Part shown: in pieces, positions 25,159-38,040 of the stretch | Layout of the letters: every line of letters begins with the position of its first letter | How positions within the stretch are numbered: the stretch's first letter is position 1 | DNA from: Mimachlamys varia | Lineage: Eukaryota > Mollusca > Bivalvia > Pectinida > Pectinidae | Direction: 5' to 3' | Length of the DNA stretch: 64,000 nt | Assembly (NCBI GenBank): GCA_947623455.1 | Contig: OX392532.1 | Span: 22,604,792 to 22,668,791 of the forward strand | Program-made: the position numbers and the translations under genes | The notes under the pieces: model-generated | Told to the model about the DNA's origin: nothing | The model's input: only the letters and a program-made list of their open reading frames with translations | Database searches by the model: none

Positions 25159-25340
25159 TCTATAGTCCGCCTCTTGATCGCAGGTTCGAGGCCTGTGTGC
25201 GGCAATCGCAAGTTATAAGTAGCCATATTCATAGGTCGGTGGTTTTCTCCGGGTACTCCAGTTTTCCAACAAACATAAAACCTTGCACGACGTTATATGA
25301 CCATAGCTTTTAATAGGACGTAAAGCATAAAAAACATCAC
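25159..25340 (+). mobile_element. 3' part of a SINE split by the 40-bp array
   Basis: Directly after the last unit come a B box ('gcaggttcgaggcc'), then 'ataggtcggtggttttctcc', 'gggtactcc', 'aaaaccttgcacg' and 'taataggacgtaaag'. The same phrases occur in the same order in the SINE at 56171-56378 ('taggtcggt', 'gggtactcc', 'aaaacctgacacg', 'ttaataagaggt'). This is the B-box-to-tail half of that family; its A-box half would lie before the array. Confidence 0.75.
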
Positions 25341-25738
25341 ATTGCAATCATAGCATGCTATAGTGTTAAACTATGTTTACGAACACGACAACCAATCAAA
25401 ACTTACGTGAAAGCGTACCATCATATACCATATGTACCATAATAATGGAGAAGTAACAAGAAAAACAATAAAAATGCACATTGAAGAATTAACTTCTGGA
25501 ATCACAGAACCGGTATTGGGCCAGGACATAAATATAAAATACAATGCTACTAATGTAGCGATGATATATCTTTTTCACAAGATGTTGTTATTTGATGAAT
25601 ATTTGCCCATAACGTACACAATGAAGTCGCCGTTTATAACGTCGTTTTTGATTGGCTGATGCAGTAGCGTAATGATTTGTAAGAGAAAAGAGTCCATCAA
25701 TAAAGTAAATTTTCGCAGGGTATAGATTAAATTATAAT
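25341..25738. other. Intergenic, no supported gene
   Basis: A 75-codon frame at 25432-25659 has no recognisable domain. Nothing else seen. Confidence 0.45.
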
Positions 25739-25890
25739 GATTAACTTCAATCTATTTTTTTATGTTATGGGGTTATAACACAAATAACCTGAGTGAACTC
25801 TCATCATAAACCGCTTCACGGTTTATTTAGAGTACACTCCGTTTTTTGTGTTATACCCCCATAGCATAAAAAAATAGATTCAAGTTAATC
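25739..25890. mobile_element. Foldback MITE-like element E
   Basis: The left arm starts 'gattaacttcaatctatttt' and continues 'atgttatggggttataacac'. The reverse complement of the right arm starts 'gattaacttgaatctatttt' and continues 'atgctatgggggtataacac'. The inner part also pairs ('aaaccg' / 'cggttt'). About 152 bp, non-coding. Confidence 0.88.
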
Positions 25891-26958
25891 CTTAAATATC
25901 ATGAATAGGGTGTGGTTGATGCGTTATAAATAGGAAATGAATAGATGGCTATTTATAGATTAGGTTATTTAAGAAAGACATTGAGGACGATTTACACACA
26001 AGCCATAAAGAAGCCAAATATGGAGGCGCTTGTTCGGCGCAACGTCAGCGGATACTGGTGTCGGTGACGAAACCATTAAAGAAGCATAGTTCTGATTACA
26101 CTAGCAATTATTTGTGAAAATGAAACTCTCTGGAGAAATACCAAATTGCCATTAGACTTGTAATGCCACGAGGCCTGGTCAAAACCGATGACCTCTCGTG
26201 CATCGCACGTGGTGGTCATCATAATAATGATATCCGTGTGAAATGTCCGCACGTCAATTAACGAGACACAACAGACATGAAAATGTAATTTCCTGAAATT
26301 CATTTCAACACAAATCACATTAAGTATTTTCTGTCTCCCTTTTATACCGACAGGAATGTCATATACCTTCGGCAGATTTTTTGCATTGTAATAAAATGTC
26401 AGCCGAAAAAATGTAATATTTCCCCTAAGGCATGAAATGACCAGGGTATTTGATAAAATCAACTGGACATTGGTCATCAAATCAATCAGTGATGTAGTGC
26501 GAGATTATCCGATGCATGATCAACTTAATCGTGGATGGAAAGAATAAATATTTTGTTTGATACGGGTGTATTAAAATGTCGAATAAAAAACTTTACTTAA
26601 GCGGATGGACATTCACGTCATAATGACGTCATAAACGCCACGTCATAATGGCGTCATAATGAACATATGAACTTTTAAAACTAAACATGTTATTCAAATC
26701 GTGAATTTTTACCTTATAACCGTGCTTTTTTTAGATGACTTACATAGTTTTGAAACAAATTAAGAACTCAATTACAATGTTAAAACTCTATAAGTTCAAG
26801 GTTGCGACATGACCAAGAAATACGAAGACTGCTTGATACTGATATATAATTAACGGTTCATTTTCAAAAAATAAATATTCAAACAAAAATAATAGCTATA
26901 TAGGAAAAGGAGATTTTATTCTTCGCTCATTGAAATAGTATTAAACGTTTTATGATTC
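25891..26958. other. Intergenic with a cluster of CRE-like palindromes
   Basis: 26614-26660 holds four closely spaced 'cgtcat' half-sites, including the perfect palindrome 'acgtcataatgacgt', one full TGACGTCA and two GCGTCAT/ACGTCAT variants. The minus-strand 134-codon frame at 26076-26480 has no domain I recognise. Otherwise nothing. Confidence 0.5.
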
Positions 26959-28169
26959 TCCCTATGTCGAATGAGGAAACACTTCCCTAAATGTATATGT
27001 CGAATAGAGTAAACTTCCCTATATGTCGAGTTGAGAAATACTTCCCTTTATATCGAATAGAGAGAAACTTCCCCATATGTCAAATAGAGAAAAAAACATC
27101 CCTATATGTCGAATAGAGACAAACTTCCCTATATGTCGAATAGAGAGGAACTTCCCTATGCAAATTAGAGAGAAACTGCCCTATATGTTAAATAGAGTGA
27201 AAAAACCATATATGTCGAATAGAGAGAAACTGTTCTATATGTCGAGCAGAGAGAAACTGTCCTATATGTCGAATAGAGAAAAAAACTGTCCTATATGTCG
27301 AATAGAGAAAAACTTCCCTATATGTCGAATAGAGAGGAACTTCCCTTTGCAAATTAGAGAGAAACTGTCCTATATGTCGAATAGAGAGAAACTGTTTTAT
27401 ATGTCGAGCAGAGAGAAACTTCCCTATATGTCGAATAGAGAATAAACTTGTCCTATATGTCGAAAAGAGAGAAAATTCCCTATGGAAAATATCTATATAT
27501 ACATTTGTATATGTCGAATAGAGAGAAACTTCCCTATATATGTCGAATAGAGAATAAACTTGTCCTATATGTCGAATAGAGAGAAACTGTTCTATATGTC
27601 GAATAGAGAGAAACTGTTCTATATGTCGAGCAGAGAGAAACTTCCCTATATGTCGAATAGAGAATAAAATTGTCATATATGTCAAAAGGAGAGAATATTC
27701 CCTATGGAAAATATCTATATATACATTTGTATATGTCGAATAGAGAGAAACCTCCCTATATATGTCGAACAAAGAGAAACTGTCCTATATGTCGAATAGA
27801 GAGAAACTGTCCTATATGTCGAATAGAGAGAAACTGTTCTATATGTCGAATAGAGAGAAACTGTTCTATATGTCGAGCAGAGAGAAACTTCCCTATATGT
27901 CGAATAGAGAATAAAATTGTCCTATATGTCAAAAAGAGAGAAAATTCCCTATGGAAATTATCTATATATACATTTGTATATGTTGAATAGAGAGAAACTT
28001 CCCTATATATGTCGAACAGAGAGAAACTGTCCTATATGTCTAATAGAGAAAAAAACTGTCCTATATTCTCGAATAGAGAGAAACTGCTCTATATGTCGAG
28101 TAGAGAGTATACTTGCCCTATATGTCGAATAAAGACAAATTTCCCTATGTCGAATAGAGAGGAACTACA
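26959..28169. repeat. 27-bp minisatellite array (1.2 kb) with longer higher-order unit
   Basis: Units close to 'ctatatgtcgaatagagaga' plus 'aacttcc' or 'aactgtc', about 27 bp, around 40 imperfect copies. A distinct spacer ('cctatggaaaatatctatat', then 'atacatttgtatatgt') recurs at about 27478, 27701 and 27949, giving a higher-order period of roughly 220-250 bp. Open frames on both strands (27077-27445, 27188-27772, 27670-27990) are repeat artefacts. Confidence 0.93.
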
Positions 28170-28340
28170 ATTATATTTACAGTCAGTTGCTGGGATTCAA
28201 ATTACTGGTCGCGTGCAGGTGGTCAAGATATTCCTTTGTCGCACATGGTCAAGATATAGCGGTCATTATTGTAATTGTGGGTGTGCAGTGTCTGCGTGTT
28301 AATTATAGGGAGAAACAGGAGCTACTTGTGTGATGTAAAG

Positions 28341-28735
28341 CTGGGGATGTGAGTGGAGTGGGAAGAGTGAAAAGTAGTGGGGACAGGGGGCGAAAAGGGG
28401 AAGGAAAGGGATGGAAGCGAGGAGGAAGGGGAGAGGGAAGGTAATGATGGATGGAATGAAACGTGAGGAGGGAGAAACTAAGGGAAGAACATAGAATGAA
28501 GAGAAGAAGAATGGAGGAAGGGAAGAATGAATGAATGTGGATTTAGGGAGATTAATAGGGAAAAGGAAAAATGGATATTGAGAAGAAGGACAAGATGAGG
28601 TGTGGAGAGATAAGGGAAGGGGAAGACAGGAGGGTGGAAAGGGAGAAAGGAAGGATAAGCTGACAAGTAAAGAGGGTTGGTGGTGGTGAGACAGATGATA
28701 AATGATGGAGAAGAAGGGGCAAAGACAGGGGAGAG
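28341..28735 (+). repeat. Long polypurine (G/A) tract
   Basis: Nearly 400 bases dominated by G and A on the plus strand ('aaggggaaggaaagggatgg' type), with only scattered T and C. It starts about 170 bases after the 27-bp array. The T/C-rich complement gives low-complexity minus-strand open frames (28478-28828), which I discount. It is not a simple microsatellite. Confidence 0.85.
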
Positions 28736-31700
28736 CACTCTGCTGATATAAAAGTCACGATGGCATAGAGTCGATAACGTTAAGGTGAACCAAAGAATGG
28801 TTCCTGAATGGCTTCTAACTAAATCCAACTTAATTTTTAAGAACCTGAAGAAATTACAAGTTAAATTCCATATAAAAATACAATACCCGATTTTATAGTC
28901 TGAAAAATATTACGAGTTCGATTCCTGATTCAGCACCGGCGCGCAGAGAGCAGATTTTCCAGTCATTTCCGAGGTCAGATCCCGATGGTGTCGGGAAAGG
29001 TGCCGGGAGACGGACAAATTTCCACGTACATTATCAGCAGTACAGTACAAAACAGTTATTAGCTTGTAACGGAAATTGAATTAGACTTGTGAACAATGAT
29101 TATTGTTTCAGACTAAGACGCGTATGAAATGTCGGAGTTTTCCGGAATTGCCGTAGCTCAGGAATCTCGAATAAATATCTAAACACGTTTCCCTGCATCC
29201 GATAAGACGTGTTGAAGTGTTTGATCAGATATTGACAATTTCGACGAAACCCATTCTGTGTCTGGTGGAGCTTGAGTCTAACAACTGAGAAACCTCCTTC
29301 ATCAGGAAAATATTCATACCTAAAAGAATAAATTCCTCAGTATAACGAGGCAAGCATTTCTGAAGTATCTTATAGTTGAATTAAAGTCGAGTAAATAAAA
29401 GCCCCAGGTGAACAAATACACTTAACATACCTGGTATTACGATAGAAGAAAGATTAATCAATTTAGATTACTATTTTCAAAATCAATATTAATTAAACTT
29501 AACTTGAATATTTTTGTTTAATCGAAAAAATTCAGCAACATTGTCAAATATATATATACATATGTATTTTATCGAAAATTAAAACCGAAGTACATTTCGG
29601 GAGAGGGAGGGGTTAGTGGGGGGTATCACATTAAAGATACACGTATCAGCACCTGCTTTGACTTCAGCTGGCCCCTTCAGTTCTAGTCGATAGATACACT
29701 GTATTTTAAGTCGGAAAATATCTCTGCTCTCCTCGGTTCAAGTCAGCTCTTCTCGATTCCCGTCGGCTCTAGATCTCCCCGGTTCCAATCGGCAGTCATC
29801 GACATCATTCGGTCATAGCAAGAACCCTTTTGTGGCGATCGCCAATATCTCCCCAGGGTCGGAGGATAAAAAAAACAATATATTATTGTGTTTGGTACTG
29901 CTGCCATTTTCCTGTTTGGCGTGTAGCGTTTTACAAGATTAGCTTAGAACGAGTGTACCGTCGGGTATTATCTGTCCAACGTGAACTTATAAATAACGTG
30001 ATCAACACACTAATATACTACACCAGCAATGTAACGTGGGAAAACACGATTGAGGGAGGCCGTATGTTTGTTAGAAAGTGGTATGCTTAAATAACAGATA
30101 AGCGTTTGAATGAAAAAGGAGCAAAATACTTCAGTTTTGTTACACTTCATATCCATTTGTTATCACTAGAGTTAAATCTATCATTTGAAATGGGTCAACG
30201 ATATCACATGTCGCCAATATTGTATAATCTCACGTTTGAAAGACAGAAAACAATTTGATAGACTCTTAACTTGCCTACTTAATTTGGCAAATATGAAACA
30301 GATAACAGTAATACAATGCCTATAGCACCGTTTTTCGTTTTTATCGAATACAGTTTTGAAAAAAAATTTGGAAAGATATACATACATGAAGTGTACATGC
30401 ACACTGAATGCTTAGATGGTTAGAAAGATATGGGGTGTGCCTAGTGTGTTGTCTTGTATACATTGTAAAGATCACGAGAAATATACCAGTTCACCTGTCG
30501 TGTACACTAGCACATCTTTTCTTTGAATTCTTTGTAGGTCAACATTGGGGTAGTAGTGATCCTCTTTGATTTGCTTTTCGCTAAAACTATATGAGTCAAA
30601 TATCCAATTTGTTTTCTTAAATTTTTCATCATTTTGAAAACATTGATTTTTTCTTTCAACATATTATGATAATTTGACAACTACTGCACATTTCTTAAGT
30701 TATTTTTTTCAGCATAAAATTTACCCGAAGCAAAATACATAACTAAAAACATAAATATAGCATATCTCTTTATTTTGATCAAACTCATTATTCCGGAAAC
30801 AATAGCATTTTGATGATTTTGAAATATCGACAGCGTGAATGTATTTATTATTGAACTATAAACATGTCGCTACACGTTACATGTACAGACTTGGAGTGAG
30901 GAAGCTGATATAAACTTGAAAGCCCATATACCGGCTTACCTAAGTGGATATAGTGTATAACCGCTGGTTTCTATAAAGCTTCATGTTGTATTTATGAAAG
31001 GCGACTTCAACACAAAGCTTGCATTGTGTTACTTTGAAACTTATTACGTTTATGAGCCATATCGAAATAGAGATATTTTCACAAAGAAACGAAAAGCTTT
31101 GTTCCAATATGCTAATTTATCGCATTGTTATGCATTTTCTTTCCCGTGATTATAAAACTGCATTTTGCTCTGAGCAACTATCGGATATGGCGGAAGTCAT
31201 GTGTAGTATTATCCGGGCATTTTCTATGTACCCGGATTCAATGAGAAGTCTTTGCTATTTAGCATATCAAATCACGCCATTATTTATTGATTGGTACCAA
31301 CTCGTTATGTATTCCACAAAAAAAGAAATCTAGAATTTTGCTCTGCCAGAATGCCGTGATCAATACAGTTTTTTTCAACGGTCTTTAGACTGCCAGGTAA
31401 AATACTGGTTGTAGTGCACGCTTTGTAATCGGAGACCTCCTGCCTTACTAGCTCCCTTTTGTCTCTTTCAAGTTTCCATTGATCCGTGCAGGTATACAAT
31501 TTTTGAGATTAACGAAGATGAACAAAAGACATTCACTGGAAGCATCAATAATTTAAATGAGGAAAACATCGTCTTACCTTGCTGAAACAGCGGGTAGAAC
31601 CGATAAAATGTAACGAAGCTGAAACGAAAGATTTCGCTCGAGACGTAATTATTATACCGACATTAATGGTAGTCGGATCAATACAGAGACTGTCAGGTTA

Positions 31701-34700
31701 GAGTGTCAGTACACCCGAGTGTAATCTAACCCTTCCGGGTCAGAATCAACTCAAGTTATATATCTGCCATGTATAAAATGTGTTTTTTTCTGAAACGAGC
31801 AATGGTGTATTCCGCAAGTATTGCTTTAACAGATTTTGTATGCAATTATGTGGAGGCAATACAGGGACCCCTCTAGACCTCTCGGTCGTGACGTCTATAT
31901 TCGCTCACTATATTCTGAAACACAATCTCCGTCACTTCTTTTTACAGGTTGCAAGATAAAAACCAAAAAATCCTTACCCCTTCTCTCTCTCTCTTTGTCT
32001 CTATTTCTTTCTCTCTCATAAAAAATATTTCTTAATAAGTCAATTTTAACATTGTCTTTTCTTTATTATACAGTAAATATCTGTACATACCACCATGTGA
32101 CTACTGCACATTTATAATTTGCCATTGTAACGGGAGAAGTCATCTATAAGTTAGCAAAACTTACTGACTAATCCCTTTGCGATTTTATGGCAATAAAATA
32201 TGTTTAAACTAATAATAAACTATATTCAATTACTTTTACCTTTCATATCACCCCCTGTGTTATCAAAAGCTTTCGCCTTCTTTATCTCAATCACCCCCAT
32301 CCCCAACCCCCGTTACCCACCTTTCTTCTCCGCCCGACTTCCTCCCCTCTCTCAATTTTCAAACGTCTTCCTCTTTTTAAGGTTAATTCCAATTAATTTG
32401 ATTATCTAAATATGTTCTCTTAAAAATTCCGGAACTATTACAAACATTTCTGTCAGCTGATTGAGCCGTTCTAGCCGCATGTAGTTTTAGCGGCAACATA
32501 TACTTTCATAGGAATACTATCATCGAGAATACTTAAGATCCTCTTATCTAAGAGTTCTAGAATAGTTCAAGTAGCTAATGGCAACTATAGGAGAAAAATG
32601 TTACACTTGTAGTTGGGTGACGCTCACATAAACAAATACCCTTACATGTAGCTGAAAGAGATATTTAGTCAATCTAAGCCGCTGGAAATTTTGAGACGAA
32701 AATTGTTTTCCTCAGAAAAGGCACCCAAACACTTTTTAATGTAAAAGAAGTAACACTTTGCAGATGCTAGGGTCGTATTTTGTAAAAAAAAAAAAAAATA
32801 AAAAAAGATTAAGCCCCAAAATGAGCTTGCAAAGGAATCGTTTTGTCTCTGAAGTCGCCATTGGTCTCATACATGTTCCATTACATAAGGTAAGATAGAC
32901 GGTATTGATGACCGGTAGTCATGTTGACAAGGGAGGCTTTCCGTCCCGAACACCGACAGGTACCATTGTACAGTAATATCAAATATTATCTTAAAAAATC
33001 GATATATCGGATTATGATAATATCTTAAGCTTGATCCAGGTATATCAGCTACCCTGTAGTATACAAACACGTTACAGGCATAACGCACTATAAGCTTCAG
33101 GGACGTAACTTCTGGTTTTGTGTTTTAGATGTAGTCTTTGGCCAGTATAAGCGAGTCGCATAAATTTTACGCAAACGCCTCGCAACAATTATAATAATTT
33201 CATATTATTGAACAATAGAGACTTAGTATGTATTTTTAACTGTGTTCGCCAATGTCTTTATAATATTAGCGAAAACTATTGATATATTCAAAAACATCAA
33301 TATACAGGTCGATTTGTATTACAATTGCTTTATTCTTTCAAAGACCAGGTTTCCGTTGTTCGCATTCATAAACTCGGCAAATACTTCATGATATTCATCA
33401 ACATCTCTTTCCAGACACTATAAATGCTAACACACAAAAGAGTTTTTTTTCTGAATGAGATCGGACAGCGGTCATATTCTATCGGAGTCAGGTATCACGG
33501 TGAGGTCAGGTGTACACAGTAGACGGCGCTACAATCGGTGCCAGTCAGTGGTATCGGGGATAGGAAGTTATCATTATTGGTAATCCATTAATAAGGTGAA
33601 CACTAATTGCTTCAGGTAGGTATCGATAAAAACGTACACGGGGAATTACCAGACCAGACCAGAAGTTGAAGCCTCAAATCGTGAACGCAAGTTATGGCAA
33701 AACAGCGGGAAATAAAAAAATCAGACAGGCATTACAGCTTCTTTATGAATTATTGTTTTTATGAGTGAATATATAGATATTAATGAAGAGCGATATGTTT
33801 TAAAGGTCACTACAGCTTATAACTACATGTAACAGTATTGCAATGTATAAGGGATAATGATACGATATTATATATAACCGTCTAGTCTACTGAAAATATT
33901 TGAATGATATGTTCAATCTAAACATAAAGTTTCAAATGTCATGAATTTTTAAAGATTTCTTTTGTCATTTTCTTTTTTCTATTAGTTTCCCATAGATATT
34001 CCTGTATAGATATTCAATGGTATTAACGGAGAAAATAAGTTATGGCCGAATCACTAATTGAGAAGACACTGTGATTATCTTATACAGCCGGGTACCGAAG
34101 GCAGGTAGTCACCAGAATAAGACAGGAAGCGATCACATCAACCGGTTTCATCAAAAGGACATTATTTCACAAAATCGATGGATGAAGACATAATTCTGCC
34201 CGTAAAATATGCACGGTTAATTAACTCTCCGTTTAATTTCTTAGTTTAGTATACCGACTTCCGGCAAAGCGTGGCCCGGAGACATCACGTCTCGTCTTAG
34301 TCTGTTTATATGTCATTACCTGTATACATATATACATGTGGTTGTATTTTGTTACAATTATTTATAAACGGAAGCAAAATTTCGCAGTTGATTATAGTTT
34401 TAAAATGTTTCGTATCTGAAATGAAATAAGAGGTTCGTTTAATCATTTGGGCATTACATACATGTACATGTTTTCGATCATACATTTTTTAGATTGCGTT
34501 AGTAATAATACAGCGCTAGCGACGATATGACTGTATAAGGTTGACGGTGACATCACTGAGTCGATCTTGTTTCTCCATACAAAGCCATCAAAGGGACCTG
34601 GGAATTTGTTACAGCTAGTTTTGGACCTAAACTAGGATGTTCAGAGTAATTTTACACTTTTGGGGGTGGGGGTTAGATCAATTTCCGAAAAGAATTCCCC

Positions 34701-36480
34701 CTCAATGGTCATAAAGGCTAAAGGGTCGAAAGCTTTCGAGGTAGAAAAATCGACCCCCACCTACATTTCTTTCATCAAAAATCACATTTCTAGTTGGGGT
34801 ACGAAAACACGCTTGGTACCGTTGGAAAGATGGATATTTTTTATTTTCAAAACCTTTTAAATGAAGACATTTAAGTTATTTTCTACCATTTTAACAAGAT
34901 TTTAGTAAGTAAGGTTTATACATTTTTCAAAGGTAACATATGTATGATTAAAATACTTCATCAATTCTCCTAATACACACGTATCCTCAATGATTATAAG
35001 CTAATGCTGTAATCGTACATGTCTTAGCGGTATAATAAATTGAGAGCTTTTTGTGCTTTATTTTTTTTGCGTTATTGTAGAGTTTTTACAGCAATCTATT
35101 GTGATTTCGATAATTAATTAATCTGATGATCAGTAAATATTTTAAAATAAAACGCTAAAATGTCTGTCCGCCAAAATAAAGATTTTTTACAGTATACCAA
35201 ATGTTCTGAAGTATTAGAGGACGATGACAACCTTTATGAAAGGCTACTGGACAGAATACACCATTGGTTTGTTGCTGTGGTAATGAACAGATACACCGCC
35301 ACGGAAGATGAGTCGACTTCCTCTGATGGTCTTCTCGACTGAAAAACTAAACAGGTAGGATTACCTTACAAAGCCAATAATTCTGTGGAAGAGCTCAAGC
35401 TGTCCATAAATCAGTCTACTACTGGGCTAAACTTGACTAGTCATTGATATCTAATGGATTTCTCGGGAGCTGTGCTTCTTTAACAAATCAATACTCGGGT
35501 AGAATATGATCCGGATAATAAAAAAACGTCAATTTAGATCTCCGTGTCTATATTTAGATGTCACATTTAATATAAATCCGGTTTCTATGGTAACATCTTC
35601 TAATTATTTTTGTAATTTTTCTTGTTGTTGTAATGACTCAGTAATCATAATTGTTTAAAAAAAAATATCGCTCTTTTTTTCTTTCAAAGAAATGTCAAGT
35701 TACGATAGCCTTGAGTATAAATGTATCACACATTTCCACAGACGGATTCTCCAGAAAATCCCTATCGATTAGGTATTAATTGTGAAGCCGCCTAACAACA
35801 GGGTACAATGGGTGTAATAAATAATTCAGGACAGTGAAGTGGTCATCTTCACCGTAATTAGCCCTCATTAGGGAGCGTAAATCGACGATACCAGTTCCTT
35901 AATTTGTGTTGAAATGAAGGTAATATTTTGTTAATGGTTTCATGTTTATGTCAATACTTTGAAATGTATCACATCCGAATGATATTCCCGCTCTCTTTTG
36001 TTGTGTAGTGGATATATTGAAGATGGTTATTTTTTCCGGAACATTGCGTAGAAGTTTCTGTCTGATATTAATTGAAGATGAAAATCAATATATTTCCATT
36101 CGAGTAAGAAGCTTTTTTTTTATATTATTTTACTCTTTCTAAGATATGTTCATGTAGATTCACATTTGTCTTCCCTTTGATCTGAGGTCAAAAAAGAAGA
36201 TGCTATTTCGCAAATAAAAATCAACTTGAGCAACAAGCTGAACAAAATGTTATTACCGTTTTAATTTCTGTTAACGATGACATTATAGAACCACTAGATT
36301 GATAAACAAGGCGAAGACTCTTTTTATTCTTCCCGTAGTTATTTTGGTATAAAAATGGAGTTTTAACTTTTTAAAAGAGACATCCTGGAGATGATTCAGA
36401 TTATAGAATAACGGATATGTGAAAGACAGAAGAGCAGGATGTACACCAAAGGCAACTCTGAGTGATTTTACAGAACCATA
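28736..36480. other. Gene-poor intergenic region
   Basis: About 7.7 kb without a supported gene. 29700-29800 holds degenerate repeats around 'tcggctct' and 'cccggttccaatcggc'. 31979-32020 is a CT-rich microsatellite; 32787-32805 is an A run. Open frames at 31019-31333, 34660-34860 and 35160-35342 are short and unrecognised; the last is preceded by 'aaaatg' and followed by a possible donor ('acaggtagg'), but I found no partner exon. Confidence 0.5.
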
Positions 36481-36600
36481 CTAATGGCCGATAGCATCAG
36501 TGAAGAGTCCTAGGAGGTAGAAACAGCTGTGTGATGCAGTTCAATTCAATTTTTGGGATACTGTATCTATTTCTAAGCTTGAACAGGTGCAGCATGTGTG
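36481..36600 (+). mobile_element. Hammerhead element copy A (truncated)
   Basis: It shares with the copies at 41200-41435 and 51655-51910 the ribozyme region and the downstream phrases 'atactgtatctatt', 'gcagcat(g/a)tgtgtgttac' and 'cgtcat'. The upstream half of the element ('cctgaccctt' to 'cccaccttttgg') is missing here. Followed 60-100 bases later by a copy of dispersed family D. Confidence 0.6.
36495..36538 (+). ncRNA. Decayed hammerhead ribozyme
   Basis: Stem I is perfect ('gcatca' at 36495-36500 against 'tgatgc' at 36533-36538) and stem III 'ACAGCUGU' and core GAAA are kept. The first core motif reads GUGAAGA instead of CUGAAGA, the 3' side of stem II reads GGUA instead of GGAC, and the cleavage-site base is G (36532), which hammerheads do not tolerate. 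Expected to be inactive. Confidence 0.6.
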
Positions 36601-36654
36601 TGTTACGTCATCTTAATTGCTTTAATCATCTATAACAGTAAAATCAGTAGTAAG

Positions 36655-36950
36655 ACGAAAGAAACAAATTGGAGAATACCAAAGCGTCAACAAAACCATA
36701 ATCCAAACTCAAAATCGATTAAACTAGGGGCAATATAGGAACAAAAGAAAGATTCTCGTAAAAGCACAAGAGAATAAGACCAGGTGTTCCGGAAGAGTAA
36801 GCATCTTTTGCTTCATAGACGACACCCGCCGTGTAAATCTTGGTCACATTAAAGTAAGCATCAATCCTCAAAGCAAATAAGGCTAAAATGTTCAACGAGA
36901 AAAACACCTCTATACGGGTGTGCATATTATTCATTTTATGATGTTGCAGG
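36655..36950 (-). repeat. Dispersed family D, copy 1
   Basis: Shares 'agaataagaccaggtgttcc', 'ggaagagtaagcatctt', 'gacgacacccgccgtgtaaa' and 'caaaatcgattaaactagg' with copies at 39955, 40765, 47180/47756, 52015 and 53925. Read on the minus strand it is open from 36934 to 36719 and includes AGVVYEAKDAYSSGTPGLIL, the same frame as copies 2 and 6. Identity of the parent element unknown. Confidence 0.8.
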
Positions 36951-37611
36951 CTTAAAGTTAAAACATACTATTTCGTTGTGGATATAAATTTGTTTATTCC
37001 GTGTGTTTTAAAATAACGAAATGTGATCCCACGAAGTTTTAAAGATATACTAGTATCGCTACAAAATATGGTAATAGACTAAAGATTGAAATATTGGAGG
37101 TATTGTGAAATTAATGACAAGAAACTTGTTTTTTATATGAAGTTTTAAATTGAACGATACACTTATCAATCTTGAGATCAAGTATTGGGACTAAAAATTT
37201 GAGTCTGACGGTGTTTCTGTCTGTCTGTTAACTCCAATCAAGAAATCGTAATGAAGGAGTTTGAAAAGTTCACAGTACATTTCCAAAGTTTAACCTTTCT
37301 ATGTACGCTAACATGACATGAAGTTTCATTACTCTGATATTTTCTTTACAACATATTAGCTTACATTTGGTGAAATAAAAGAGTATCCTTCCGGATATCT
37401 AATTTGAACTCAGGTTTGTTTTAGGTAGTATCTCACTGGTGCTTTGGTATTTGATTGTGTCAAGTTAAAATTGAAGATATTGTGTTATCATTATAAACTA
37501 CCTGGGGACAGTTGTTCAAATTTAATTAAAAGAAAAGTCCATGACATATAACGGTAAATTAAGATCGAAGACACAGTTGGTTGACAATGGAAATAACAGA
37601 TCGAAATAAAT

Positions 37612-37880
37612 TCATACACTGACATACAGTGGGCAACGGAAAGAACAGCAATCGCCATACAATGGCCAATGAAATGTCAGAGACATACAGTGACAAATGA
37701 AAAGAACAGCCATCGTCATACACTTGCATGTCAATGAAATGCCAGAGACATACAGTGACAAATGAAAAGAACAGCCATCCTCATATACTGGCCAATGAAA
37801 TGCCAGAGACATACAATGACTAAAGAAAAGAACAGCCAGTGACATCGTCATACACTGGCCATTACAAATAATAGCCATCG
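37612..37880. repeat. ~60-bp imperfect tandem repeat, about four copies
   Basis: Units combine 'catacagtgacaaatgaaaa', 'gaacagccatc' and 'actggccaatgaaatgccag'; copies diverge by small indels. The minus-strand open frame across it is a by-product. Confidence 0.8.
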
Positions 37881-38040
37881 ATGTATACAGGACAAGAAAA
37901 GTGTAGCAATCATATATAATGTACGCTGAACATTATGTTCGTTCGTAGTTGTAATTACACTGGCTCTGATGCTGCTATCATTAGAAAGTAATCATTTTTT
38001 GTAGCTTGCTATGTCGAACCTCGATATATTGAACTCTAAT

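Noticed and set aside
27077..28302. Open frames with repeats such as 'MSNREKL' on plus and 'STYREVSLY' on minus
   Set aside because: By-products of the second 27-bp array; both strands are equally open.
28478..28828. Minus-strand frame rich in Ser, Pro, Leu and Phe
   Set aside because: Low-complexity translation of the polypurine tract.
35160..35342. 60-codon frame with an acidic C-terminus and a possible donor after the stop
   Set aside because: No recognisable domain, no partner exon, and length within chance expectation.
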